DNA of 64,000 nt from Diphasiastrum complanatum (taxonomy: Eukaryota > Streptophyta > Lycopodiopsida > Lycopodiales > Lycopodiaceae). Both the position numbers and the translations under genes were made by a program. The stretch covers positions 26,424,541-26,488,540 of the forward strand of contig CM055094.1 in the NCBI GenBank assembly GCA_029204225.1, read 5' to 3'. Of the stretch, positions 46,022-60,659 are shown one piece after another. Each line of letters begins with the position of its first letter. The stretch's first letter is position 1. The notes beneath the pieces are model-generated. The model did no database searches. It was not told the origin of the DNA and was given only the letters and a program-made list of their open reading frames with translations.

Positions 46022-46202
46022 TCAAACACCAACGGATTGCTACAGAAAGCAAAGCAAACTCGAATACCAGAATCAATCAGCAGCTGTTAACAAGAAATCA
46101 CCAAAAACGAAAAATCCTCAGACGATGGATCGTAGAATCAGCAGCTGCTCTTTAGCAAAAAGCAGCGAAAACTGAAGCACAAAAAGAAGGCGATAATGAA
46201 TG

Positions 46203-46541
46203 GATCGTAGCGGCTCCCTCGTCTGCGCTTGCACGCCACGATTCTAAACCCGCCACCGTTGGATATTCTGAGGAGCAGCTGGATTCTGCCACGTGTCAAA
46301 GATTAACCGCTCAGAGCTTTCCAAGTGGCAGGAATGACGCGTGACTAGCATCCAAGTGAGCGAGCGTAAGGGATCGTGGCGGCTTCCTCGTAAGCGCTTG
46401 CACGCGACGACTCTAAACCCGCAGCCGCTGGATATTTTGAGGAGCAGCTAGATTTTGCCACGTGTCAAAGATTAACTGCTCAGAACTTTCCAAGTGGCAG
46501 TGTTGACGCGTGGCTGGCATCCAAGTGAGCGGGCGTAAGGC
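46203..46541 (-). promoter_or_regulatory. Duplicated 169-bp promoter module with two G-box/ABRE sites
   Basis: 46203-46371 and 46372-46541 are tandem copies upstream of the ankyrin-AAA start codon (46021). Each holds GCCACGTGTC, with CACGTG at 46290-46295 and 46459-46464. Each also has CAAGTGGCA and TGACGCGTG(A/G)CT elements. G-boxes bind bZIP/bHLH factors, and ACGTGTC is the ABA-response core. The module is CpG-rich against AT-rich surroundings. Light, ABA or stress control of the ATPase gene is inference. Confidence 0.7.
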
Positions 46542-46901
46542 ATCTCGTGCCGTTAAAGCACCACTAAGACATCTAAGCGTCTAAGATATGGGATACTGTT
46601 ACGCGCTTCTGTCAGGCACCTTAAATTGGAGGAGTACCATTCATTTAAGGGCAACAGGCAGGTCCTGTTTGGGTCTTTTCCATGTGTCAACCCTAAATTA
46701 GTGAGATTCTAAGGACTAATTCCAACTCTTCATTTTTCCTTTGTATTTGGCTAGCACGCTAACAAAATCTTTGTGCCAGCTAATGCAAAGCAATTTTGAT
46801 GTGGCATTTTAACTCGGAAAATGCTAGCTAATACAGATAGATGCCACTTAAAATCTATATCAATTATGAATGAAAAATCAATCCAGGGGAAGGTCTGATG
46901 A

Positions 46902-46957
46902 CCATGGGCCTTCCACGTTGAACTTGCAGGGGGCCTCTCAATGTGGAAGGCCCATGG
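46902..46957. repeat. 20-bp inverted repeat (hairpin) with 16-nt loop
   Basis: 46902-46921 (CCATGGGCCTTCCACGTTGA) pairs with 46938-46957 with one mismatch. No poly-T or flanking duplication identifies it further. Related GGCCTTCC motifs occur near 29450. Confidence 0.8.
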
Positions 46958-47014
46958 ACCAAAGGGGCATTCCTCCTGCACATGACCATTGATTAGGCTC
47001 CTTCAAAGCACCCA

Positions 47015-47664
47015 TCAAGTGAACAATAGAGTGGATGGAATCAACACATGACACATGGCCTTCTTATTGGGTAATCTTGCCATAAAATGCAGATAAAGCA
47101 AAATCAAAAAACATGACATGTGACCTTTATAGTGAGTAATGTTGGTGGGCAATTGGAATGCGGGAATAAAGCTCGGGACGAGGGCAACTGAAATAAAAGG
47201 AGCCCAAAATGACGAGACTGCGAACCCAAGCCCCAAATGGAGTCGGGAGGTGAAAGAGGAGCAGGATGTGGGATGATGTGATGTGTTGCTAAAAGGGAAG
47301 CTCGTTGTTGAAAGGCTACATGCATTTTGATGCCAGGAAAGGCCTGCACCATGCACATATAAACGTCCACAACCTTGACAAGGCACACGAGAAGGTGGAG
47401 GTATTGGATCCTACGAGGATGACAATGGAGAGGAAGACGAAGACATGGGAGACGATCGTGCAGGTGAAGGAAGAGATGTAGCAGCAAGCATTGATTCACG
47501 ACGAGGCCGAGAAGAGGGAGGTGGAGATGAGGGGATGGTGAAGCAAGTCTCTTTCTGTGTTGATTTGCACTGCTTTGATGCATACTAAGAGTGTTCGCAT
47601 TGCCATCATCCATTAAAAACTCTTGAAAATTGCAATTAACCCAACTGTAGTTGCCCCACAACAA
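47015..47664 (-). other. Frameshifted frame with a lone Cys2-His-Cys finger-like motif
   Basis: Minus-strand codons around 47330-47390 read PCQGCGRLYVHGAGLSWHQ followed by NAC, a CxxC...GLS.H...C arrangement. Such a finger is seen in N-termini of some non-LTR retroelements and plant nuclear proteins. The surrounding Ser/Pro-rich frame is broken. An ATG-started 186-codon frame overlaps in another register and is probably a shadow. I cannot assign it. Confidence 0.25.
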
Positions 47665-48132
47665 AATCCTCTAATAATGCTTTATCTGCGAACCTATTGG
47701 AAATCACCTATTTGAAACTGGAAATCTGGGCGTGCCAAAGTGTCTGAAACTGCTGCTTCTATGGTGCGCTCCTTCCTTGCTGTTGATTTTATAGACTAAC
47801 CTTTCTTGTTGAAATTTGCAAAATTGTTGGCTAGCCAATTCTTGGGTTTGGCAACCAAAATGATGAATGCTAGTTAAGCTACATAATAGCAAGAACCTTA
47901 GAAAGAAAAACACAAGATGCATGATGAGTAAATGACCTTAGACAGCCAGTCTTCGTGGGCTGTTTATATATCCAAAAGAGAAGAGTACATGCCAAGAAAC
48001 AACTACTATTGATTGATAGGTTGACAGACGGATTGTTGATGGCAACAAACACAAGAAACACAAATGTGTTTGTTTGACACCAACAAACCCTCTCTCAAAC
48101 AAAACATCATATTTCTTTTTTGAAATCTACCA

Positions 48133-48290
48133 TCACCTACATGTAGACTCCACGCCTTCACACACCATTTGTGTTTGGTCTACGCAGCTATACATGGACT
48201 GTGATTAAACAGTCTTTCACCTACATGTAGACTCTACATCTTCACACACCATTGTGTGTGGTCTACGTAGCTCTACATGGGATGTGAATG
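48133..48290. repeat. Tandem pair of ~84-bp fold-back units
   Basis: 48133-48216 and 48217-48290 repeat TCACCTACATGTAGACTC through TACATGG. Each unit is itself partly palindromic: CACACACCAT(T)TGTGT in the centre, with CTACATGTAGAC against GTCTACGYAGC and TACATG at the edges. It is MITE-like in shape, but I see no target-site duplication. Confidence 0.65.
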
Positions 48291-48774
48291 ACATTTATTT
48301 TAGCATCAAGAAGCTACAGAGAAATTCATTGCACGTTTAGAGACTGAATGCTCTAATTTGAAGAGATGCTGATTTCTTTGCACTCTTCCACGTCCATCAA
48401 GTGTATCTTGATAAGATTCCCCATCTCCATAATCAAACATGTGCAAGATCTTTGGTTAATGATCACTGAATCTAAAGATAAATTGGTTTGACATAGTTTG
48501 TGATGCAGTTTGCTTTCTTCAAGATGACCTTCTTTGGTTCGCCCTTGACCGTTGGCTTCCTTCCTCTATAGTTAAGCTTTGGTCCAATGGCCATCTTCCC
48601 TCCATGCTTCTACTGTAGTATCATGATATTCAATATTCAAGGAAATGGAACTCGGATAGAACTCATTGCATCAGCTGTAGTGTAAAAGAAATTTCTGTTG
48701 GAAAGAGGTGATAATGCAATAATGACAGATCAAAGCTTGTGAACGACTTATCGAGCGCAGCAGAATGAGCCTGC

Positions 48775-49447
48775 TTTCCTAATGCATGACTACGCCTATC
48801 AATTTTGAACAAAACATAATGACAAGAGTCGCGTTCAATCTTTTAGCAACTAACTTTAAAATCATCATAGCTAAAGTGATTACATAACCAAACAATGAAT
48901 TACTTGAACTATCAGACAAAAGCAATATGAGATTACAGAGATTCTGACATAATACTGAACGCAATAAAAGATAGATTGATTCAGAAAAATGATGAGCACA
49001 AGACAGTTGTGGATAGAAACCACGTACTCTAAACTATCTCTGAAAACTTTGTCTCATTTGCACTTTCGTTGATAAGCAGTAAGCGCTGATAGCAAAACTC
49101 TAAAAGATTTCTAAAGAACTGAGCTAGAATGCTCAAGAGTGTTTAAGCTTGAAAGCTTGAGAGAGCTGCTATGTTATTCAAACTAATAGAAGTATGATCA
49201 GCAATTTATACTAAGCAAATGCGGCTAGTCCAGTAGGACAGCTGATTAGGTCATAGATCATAATGGCCAGTTGGTTGTAGTGAGCTGGCATCTGTCTAGT
49301 TAGTACTTCTTGGAAATTCACTTGTGGAATCCACTTGTGAGCGATTTCCATATACTTTTGTAGACTATGTAGAAACTTGCATAAAACTGCAGAGCTAGGT
49401 AAAGATTAAAAGATCGATAAGTCGATACTCAGGAGAATAATCCAACA
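48775..49447 (-). mobile_element. Copia LTR, minus orientation (family of 62393-63366)
   Basis: The minus strand from TGTTGGATTATTCTCC (49447) to ATTGATAGGCGTAGTCATGC (about 48785) matches the LTR before 63366 block by block. Shared blocks include TTAGTATAAAT, AAGCTTTCAAGCTT, ATTCTAGCTCAGT, TACTGCTTATCAAC and GCGTTCAGT. The 3' end is cut off shortly after the TAGGCGTAGTCATGC block, and no primer-binding site follows. Confidence 0.75.
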
Positions 49448-49467
49448 CTCTGTTGGATTATTCTCCT
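49431..49467. repeat. 17-bp perfect palindrome: head-to-head LTR starts
   Basis: 49431-49447 is the reverse complement of 49451-49467, separated by CTC. Each arm is the LTR start TGTTGGATTATTCTCCT. After the palindrome both sides continue as diverged versions of the same LTR. Confidence 0.9.
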
Positions 49468-49724
49468 TCCTACTAATCGACTAATCAGTTTTTAATCTTC
49501 ATCCAACTGTTTATCCAGTTCTGCAGATTTTCTCGTGTTTTTATACAATCTGCAAAATTACAAGTGTTTTTACACAATTTACACAAATGCAAGTGTTTTT
49601 ACATAGTCTGCAGAAATACACGAAGTTTGACAACGGTGTCGTATTTTCTCTCTCTACAAACCCGACAATGTCACATTTTTTGCCTATCAAGAATTACGTT
49701 TAAAAAGCTCTGCTCTGATACCAC
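49451..49724 (+). mobile_element. Second LTR start, plus orientation, truncated, then a minus-strand primer-binding site
   Basis: The plus strand begins TGTTGGATTATTCTCC and continues with ATCGACTAATCAG, TTCTGCAGATTTT and threefold CAAGTGTTTTTAC-type repeats. At 49712-49724 it meets GCTCTGATACCAC, the complement of a primer-binding site, followed by TGATGG as the end of another minus-strand LTR. A similar GCTCTGAGACCAC-TGTTGG junction lies at 49771-49788. These are stacked truncated insertions. Confidence 0.55.
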
Positions 49725-49789
49725 TGATGGAAACCCCTGAGGACCTCTGACAAGGCCGAGCAATCGGGTCGCTCTGAGACCACTGTTGG

Positions 49790-52700
49790 TAATTTAGCGG
49801 GATCTCTGGTTGATTCCTATTGTCGCTCATATGGACCCGATATGTCGGTGAAGTCTACTGCTTCAGGCCGCGAACAGTCATCCTCCGAACAAGCAGATAG
49901 TTACTACTAATCTGACTATGTGATTATGAACAACATATAATGTCTTAATGACAACAAAAATATATCTATTGATGTGAACAAGCATCACAACATTCATAGA
50001 TTATACATTGAGCAGAAGTGATGTACATGTCTGTATTATAAAAAATGAGTTTACATGAAAAAATCTTTCTTGAGCGTTGTCTGTTTCCCAATTCAGCGCA
50101 TCAGCGTGTGAGAGGTGTTCACTTCTCATGCATGGAACTAGCTATGCTAAAACTATCTTTCTCCCTTGATACGCACCTCATTGAGTGCTGCGTTCAGGAT
50201 TTTTCTCTATCTGCCTATCTCTTTATATGTTTGTCTCTAATCCAGGACATATATCATGCTAGATTAGATTACAAAATTGATTAGCTAAGCTTAAGCTAAA
50301 ACATCTATTTAAGCATGTTTGTGTTAACGTAACATGGCGGCGGTGGAGCATGATGGTTTGAAAAATGTCACGCTCGAGTAGCGAAGGTCCAATAGTTCGT
50401 TCATGCCTGATAGCTCATCCTCACCATGATGCTTGGAAGTGTCGGCCTGATCCGAAATGTCGGCCAACTAAGTAAAAATACAAGGAAAAATACTAAGGCT
50501 TTAAAGTAGAAACACAATGTTTCTTCAAGAATATGCCAAATAAGAATGTGTTTGTGTATTGGGTCATAGTGAGATTATTCTCATATGTGCACGATTAATT
50601 TTGTATGGTTCTACTATCTATTCTTGGTTACTAGGGTTATTTGGTGCACTTAACCTAGTTGGTGAACATACTTGCAAAGTTAACGAGTCTTTCTATGAAA
50701 GGATATGGGTCTAAATGTGGTGTTATACTAGTATAATTAAGATCTGAACCTAGATATTTGAGATTTCTAAATCATTGGCAATTAGCTTGAGTAGTTGGTT
50801 TACTCCTGAGGAAGTTAATAGGTAAAACGGACAGTGTGAAGAGAATTCACCGGAAACTGTTTGTTTGTGTATTGCTTGAAAGACACATGATTTATGAGTC
50901 ATTTGGATTCATCAGAAAATGTGCATAGCATATATAGAATTCTTGGATGAATATTTCTCAGCTGAGAAATAAACTCAATTCATTAGTGAATATATCCCAG
51001 AGTGCTCAATTGGATAACGAATCATAATGATTCCAAGAATGTTAATTGAATTTTTGGGAAATTCAGCAGAACTTTGGATATGTAGATTCGGTTCTAGACC
51101 GTAATTTGAAGTTTTTGTGGATAAAGATGGTTATTGATACCATTTTGGGTATGCTTTCTATCTTTAACTACCTGATGGTTTGGAAAAGAATCTAGTTTGA
51201 GAAAAATTCTTAAAATCCAACATTTTTTAGTGGAAAAGATTTTGGAATGATTCTTGTATATTTCCTGAGTTGTGTATTAAATATAAACTCCAGTATCCTT
51301 TAACAATTAAGTATGTTTTGAGATTCCAATGAATTATGATTGATGAATCATAAGAATCTAATTATTTGTGATTGATTGATCATAAATGGATACTTAATCA
51401 TAAGATAATCAAGAAAGGTGTTGATTATGAGGTATGTTGAGTAATTCCCAGTTCTAATTGAATTGAGATTTCATATTAGCACTTTGGAAGTGTAAATTTC
51501 TTTACTCTAGTGTTCTATTGAGATCTATGTATCTCACAGGCACTTCTCATGAAGTAAAATTGTTTTTGCTTATCGATAGTTTTGCTTACCTTAGTGGATG
51601 GTCTTCTGCTACAGATTGTAGTCTATATGTGTTTGTGTACAAGTTCAATCTAGATCTCCAAATTTATAGGAGACAGTTAAATCTATTGAGATTCAGATTG
51701 ATTGTTGATTCATACATGTGATGCTAGAAATGGGGCTATTAACTCATTAGAGTAACTGTAGTGCTCTCTAGATAGAGTTATAATTGTTTGAGAGTTGATG
51801 GATCTCCTAGAGATTTTAGTTGATTGAATTTTTGTATTTTAGAATATTTGATTTTCTAAGAATTTTTGTACCAAGAAGCACTATTATCTACAAAAAATTG
51901 TAGATGGGATTTAGACTATCAAGAAAAAAAAAATTCTTTAGCTTTTGGACTTGATCATAGAAATAAAGAATTAATTCACCCAGAGGTTCATGTAATTGTG
52001 ATTACATGAAGGTGATAGCTTTATTTGGAGAAGATCAACCCGTTTGGACGAATTATGGCTTAGTGCATCTTTGGATCTTGAGCTAATACTCCGGAGTAGA
52101 GACAAGCAATTGAAGAATTGTTGCATCTCTGAGTACTTATCTAGATGGAAAGATCAGACTAAGAATAATGATTCATGGATAAAAGTTGATATCATGTCTT
52201 CTCTTTCCTGTTCTGAGGACAGAACCAGTTTAAGGGAGGAAAAATGTCATGGCCATATTCAGCTAAGGACATGGAATAGTCCTAATATGGTAGACTGGCC
52301 CTTCATTGTTCGAGATTGTTAGCCACGTCGAGATTTAATTCCATGTCAAGGCCAGTTTGTGACTCAATAACCTTGAGAGGACCTAGACACTCGAATTGAG
52401 ACATATGGACTAGCGCATGTAAGTGTGACAAATATAGGCAGGAGGACTGCATGAAGAGATGTGACCTATTTATAGTTAATCTACAGTGGGATTGCATGGG
52501 CTCATGCACATGAATCTACTCTCTGTATATTGGGGTAGAGATTCTCCCGTCGACAACTTGGGTTTATGTTACCAGTTGCTCTCTTCTTCTCTTGCTTTCA
52601 TATGGCGTGGCTTGGGGGCTAGATCCAAGATCCAAGATTGATCTAGGTTTGGTTGGGAGGTTTTGCTCCTACATGTCTCATGTTGTGTTTTCCTATCCTC

Positions 52701-53500
52701 ATCTTAGAGTTTTCCCTAGTGGTCTTTACATTTAAGCTTTCCATTTTTCTAAGTTTTACAAAAATTGTTGGATTCAATACATTTTTTTACATCACTAAAA
52801 GTTGAGAGTAACCATTTTTCTTATTACTTATTGATAATTGATAATGAGTTAATTCTCCCCAATGGTAGCAATTTATGTGGGTTTTAATGACTTTGTGTCA
52901 ACTCTTAGAGGGATGGGAGCATATTTTGCTTCTAAAACTATGAGTGGTGTAGCAGTTGGCCCCCCCTTCACTTGGTGGTCACGTGAGATGTAGCAAGATC
53001 ATCATAAGTCCTTGCCTTGCCCTTGTAATTCAACACAATGGGGAATGTGGTAATGGGAGAAGGAATACTACTACATGGATGTGGGCCACAAGAAGCATGT
53101 TTAGGTTTGTTGAGCATAGGTCCAAAGTAGGTGGTACGACTAGCTTGGCTAGAAATGTTCAAGGCTATACATAATGGTGAAAGATCAATAAGGATTGTCT
53201 AAAGGCAAGGACTCATCAAAGAATTTGTAGTGAGATTCTTCCTTGGGGAGGAATATCAATTGTCGATGTATTATAGTAGTTTGGAGTCTGATCCAATGGA
53301 GATGTCCCTTGCTTGCTCAAGCTACAAAACACAAGAAATGATATATATAACATTTTCATCACATAACCACCTAACTAGCTTTATTCACATCCAAATCCTA
53401 CTACTACCACACCCCAACAACGTCTAACCACTAGATCCACATTGGTTTTGTGCATCTGGTGGAATTACTCGAGAGCATATCGGAAGTTCAGCCGGTTGGT
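49790..53500. other. No gene recognised
   Basis: AT-rich with only short, unconvincing frames on both strands. No RT, transposase or RNA gene pattern found. Confidence 0.6.
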
Positions 53501-53514
53501 CCAGCCTCTTGAAC

Positions 53515-54230
53515 TTAGGTTTGTTGTCCAATTTGGCATGACCATCTACTCCTTCGACTTAGGCCACTACTCCCTTCTATTGTCGTGGTCTCTCTCAATT
53601 CGTAAGGTAGATAAGACGTGCTTGTTTGACTGCTTTGTCTATCTAGGTATTCATGGGACGCTTGGACTTGAAGACTTTCCTCAACAATCAATCTTACCAA
53701 TTGAGGACAAGGTGTAGACATTGTAGGTGCTGATTCTTGTTGTACAATTGACCTTTTTGGACTTGAATTCCCTGAATTTGGTCTTTGAATTACTGTTATA
53801 ACCGGACTTGGCGTTGGTTTGGGGGTTTGTTGCATCGTGGAACAATCAGGCTTTGGCTGAATCTCGCTCATTGAAGGGCATTCATCAACCTTAGTATTTC
53901 CCTTGTCATTGCACTTCTCATTTGAAGGCTGTGTGATTGCACTTTCCTTTGGATCTTGTGTTGAACTAATTTCAAGTCACTTTGTTGATATAGGTTTCCT
54001 TAGAGATTCATCACTAAGAAATCTTTGTAGTGATTGTGCCAAGAGACCATCGATTGCCAATTTCTTGACTTCCTCAGTTACCATTGGCTTGAGAGATTCT
54101 ACCAGCTCTATTTTCTATGATGTTGTTATCCTTTTGCCCATGAATGTGTTTGCATACCTTGGAACTATTGTCAAATTGTCTTTTTTTTCACTCGTTTCAT
54201 AACCTGGTGGCACTAGGATTTTCCATTTGT
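53515..54230 (-). other. Long degraded frame, Ser/Thr/Pro-rich, unknown
   Basis: One minus-strand register is open for about 238 codons apart from two stops. It reads ETSEKKDNLTIVPRYANTF, then ELVESLKPMVTEEVKKLAID with GLLAQSLQRFLSDES. Next is NEKCNDKGNTKVDECPSMSE, then QTPKPTPSPVITVIQRPNSG, ending after SYLPYELRETTTIEG. The low stop density suggests former coding sequence, perhaps an element ORF or gag-like protein, but I recognise no domain. Confidence 0.3.
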
Positions 54231-54440
54231 AGTGCATTTTGTTTTGTAGGTGGATTGGTCCACACAGGTGGATTGGTCCACATAGGTGCATGTCGGTCTA
54301 CATAAGCCAAATGCCTCCTAGCTATTTGTGCATTTCGCATCGGACAATCTCAACATGGATGATTAACTCCACATTGTGCATAACAGGGTTCAAAGGTTGA
54401 TGGATCCCCTAAATGTGGACATTCGGCTCGATGAGATTTT

Positions 54441-55200
54441 GCTCTCAAGCTGGTATGTACTTGTATCTGAGTAAGATACACCACCTTAAAAAGTTATGAG
54501 AGTTAATTCACACAGAATCTCAAAAAATCATGAAAAAGTGTCATTTTTTGGTGGCTTTTGGCAAAATTTTGAGATTCTCTGATGCTTAACTCTCTCAAAC
54601 TGGTATGTACATGTATCTAGGTCAGATACACCCTTACAAAGCTATGAGAGTTACTTCCCATAGAATCTCAAAAAATCATGAAAAAAGTGTCATTTTTTTT
54701 GGTGTTTTTTGGAAATTTTTTGAGATTCTTTGATCCTTAACTCTCGAGATTGGTATGTATGTGTATCTAGTTGGATACAACACCTTAAAAAGCTGCGAGA
54801 GTTACTTCCTGCATAATCTCAAAGAATCATGAAAAAAGTGTCATTTTTTGGTTTTTTTTTTGGCAAATTTTTTATATTCTCTTATCCTTAACTCTCGCAA
54901 ACTGGTATGTACTTGTAGCTGGGTTAGATACACTATCTTACAAAGCTGAGAGAGTTACTTCCTTCATAGTCTCAAAAAATCATGAAAAAAGTGTCACTTT
55001 TTGGCAAAATTTTGAGATTTTCTGATCTCTAACTCTCCCAAACTGGTATGTCCTTGTATCTAAGTTAGATACACCATCTTACAAAGCTGTGAGAGTTAAT
55101 TTCCACAGAATCTCAAAAAATCATGAAAAAAGTGTTTTTTTTGGCAAAATTTTGAGATTCTCTAATCCCTAACTCTCGCAGACTCGTTTGTGTGCTTCTC
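54441..55200 (+). repeat. Satellite-like array, five units of 140-151 bp plus a decayed sixth
   Basis: Units start at 54441, 54588, 54739, 54890, 55031 and 55171, each with AACTCTC..CTGGTATGT. Every unit also has TAGATACAYC, GAGAGTTACTTCC, ATCTCAAAAAATCATG and TTTTGAGATTCTC. Each carries AACTCTC and its complement GAGAGTT about 60 bp apart, so each can fold back. Units differ by substitutions and T-run length, so the array is not recent. Short duplicated CAGGTGGATTGGTCCACA lies just upstream (54247-54283). Confidence 0.88.
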
Positions 55201-58521
<3,321 letters not shown>

Positions 58522-58635
58522 TTTCCATAAAACATAATAGGCCAAAATTGAGGTTCTTGATTTTATTCAAAGAGAATGCATAATGTTCAAGCCCACAATC
58601 CATGTTGTCTCTTCTTTGCTCATTATTTAGCTCCA

Positions 58636-58709
58636 CCCGATGGGGTTGGCTCAGTTGGTTAGCTTGACATCTAAAGTTTATTTGGTCCCTCCCCTTGGAA
58701 GCCAAGAAT
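58636..58709 (+). mobile_element. tRNA-sized retroposon (mini-SINE or tRNA retrocopy) with 15-bp target-site duplications
   Basis: A 74-bp insert is flanked by perfect copies of CATTATTTAGCTCCA (58621-58635 and 58710-58724). The insert contains GTTGGCTCAGTTGGTTAGC, a good tRNA D-arm/A-box (TGGCTCAGTTGG at 58647-58658). The 3' half (TTTGGTCCCTCCCC) is a poor B-box. No poly-A tail is visible. Length, A-box and long duplications fit LINE-mobilised insertion of a tRNA-derived RNA. Confidence 0.6.
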
Positions 58710-58724
58710 CATTATTTAGCTCCA

Positions 58725-60655
58725 AGTAGGAGCATCTAATAGATAGGCCACTATTATGATATATTTATCTCCATTGAATCAAAATTTGCTCGCATGCACA
58801 CAAGCTGTAAGTTCTAATATTCCATGCATGGAAATTGGTATAACTATGTCTTGGTCAATCCATCCACCAAGCATAGGGTACCACCTTAACACCATTTCAT
58901 CCCACCATGCACCATGTACACAACAAGACTCACTATTTGACAATAAAGGTTTCTTGCAAATATTTTGAACTAAATTAGAATTCCATAACATGGAGTCAAA
59001 CTCAAAAGTGCATACTGAAAATTTTGGAAGCCAATAAAGATTTTTCATTGTAGGTAAAATCTTTGACCAGTTTATTGAATCTATTTTGATTCAAATTTGT
59101 TTGAACTAAAATAGAAATCCATCATATGAAGTCCAGGTCTCTACAAATAGTTCATAATGAAAATTTTACAAACATGCCCATAAAGAGTTTTTATTGTCAT
59201 TAGAATTTGTGACTTATTCAATTAGTCTACTAATCAATCAAGATGATGCTTAATTTTTTTTTTACAACACCCGTAAAGTCACTAAAAAGACCATTCTCCT
59301 ATACGTACAATGTTTCATTGGAGTTGGAAAAAGATAAACCAATTTTAATTGGCTTGTAAAGTTTTGTTTCCAAAGAGAAACCGATTTTAACTTGCGTGTA
59401 GAGTTTGGTTGCTATTGCTCATCCTTTACCCAAAGAAATAGATTTATAAAGCAACATTTTCATTGGGTCACAAGGCCATAAAATAATCTCATAATTTTTT
59501 AAAGATAAATTTACTCAATGGAAAAGTTGACTCATCTCTTGGACTCCAACTGTTATAATAACCCTTGATTTCATTACTGAAGGATGGGAAATCCCCATCA
59601 ATGTACAAAAGGATAAAACTACCTGAATGATAATGCAAAATGACAAAGATAAATCAAGTTGAAAAGTTTAATAGAACTTAATTTATTTAATTAATTACTC
59701 AAAACCAACTGCTTAATGTAAATCGCTAACTAGAATAGTGTCACCAATAGGCAATGTAGGAAGCTTTGCAGCAGCCACCCCTGTATATTGAGCTCGTCGA
59801 AGAATTGAAAGCGCTTGTGAACGTAGTAAAGCAATAGAAATACATCGCAGCTTCCAAGCAAGCCAAGGCTACTGAACCATACTAGCTCAATAGTTTATGC
59901 TAGTTTTTCACTTGGCATTGTTTCGCAGCAATAGTCATAGGTTGCGTGCTTCCATGCAGCATGCGGGCAGGCATGTAGTAACTAAGGTGGAGGAGACTCG
60001 AGAGTAAGGCTCCACCCATATTGGGATGACAAAGGTTTTCGAGGCGAGCTTTTTCAATTCAGCAACCAAAGACGCATGCCAAAGATCAAAGGTTTTCAAA
60101 GCATAAAGCAAAATCTGTGGAACATGAGTGAATGTACACACAAGTTCATGGGAGCTATCAAATTCATTCAACGGGAAAAAAATGTTAGGCACAAATTAAT
60201 ACATCAGTATAAAAACTTGGAGAGCACTTCTTTCAAGGAGACTTTTGTCGAGACTTGTTGAGTTTAAAGTTTGTTGAAGAATAGTGCTACATGGAAAAGA
60301 TTGTTGGAGAGTCACTATAGCAGATCACTGGTTGTTGATTAGGTCATTGTTGGCCAGTTGGATCTTCGCTGAAAATCATTGAGGAGAAGAAGACAAAATT
60401 TGGAAGAGAACAAATTGTTGAAGGAGAACGAAGGTACAGCCAAGTGAAAAGCTAGAGCCTATCGTTGGAGAGGAAAGATTGAATTATTGAAGAGAGAGAT
60501 TAAGCTACCCAGTAGCTAGTATTGCAGATTTGGTTAGGAGAGAGAAGTAAGAGGACATCCATGCATGAGCCATTATTGAAGTTAACACAATCCACAAACA
60601 ATAAAATTCATTGAAGAGGCACCTGAATAATTGTTTAAGGTGTGAGTAGATGAAA
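58725..60655. other. No gene recognised
   Basis: Two segments at 58945-59060 and 59090-59190 share ATTTTGAACTAAA/TTTGAACTAAAATAGAA and AGAATTCCAT/AGAAATCCAT. They look like a weak, old duplication. No coding pattern. Confidence 0.5.
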
Positions 60656-60659
60656 TTTC

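Noticed and set aside
47104-47664. 186-codon minus-strand frame as a protein
   Set aside because: His/Leu/Pro composition looks like an out-of-register reading; the better finger motif lies in another frame.
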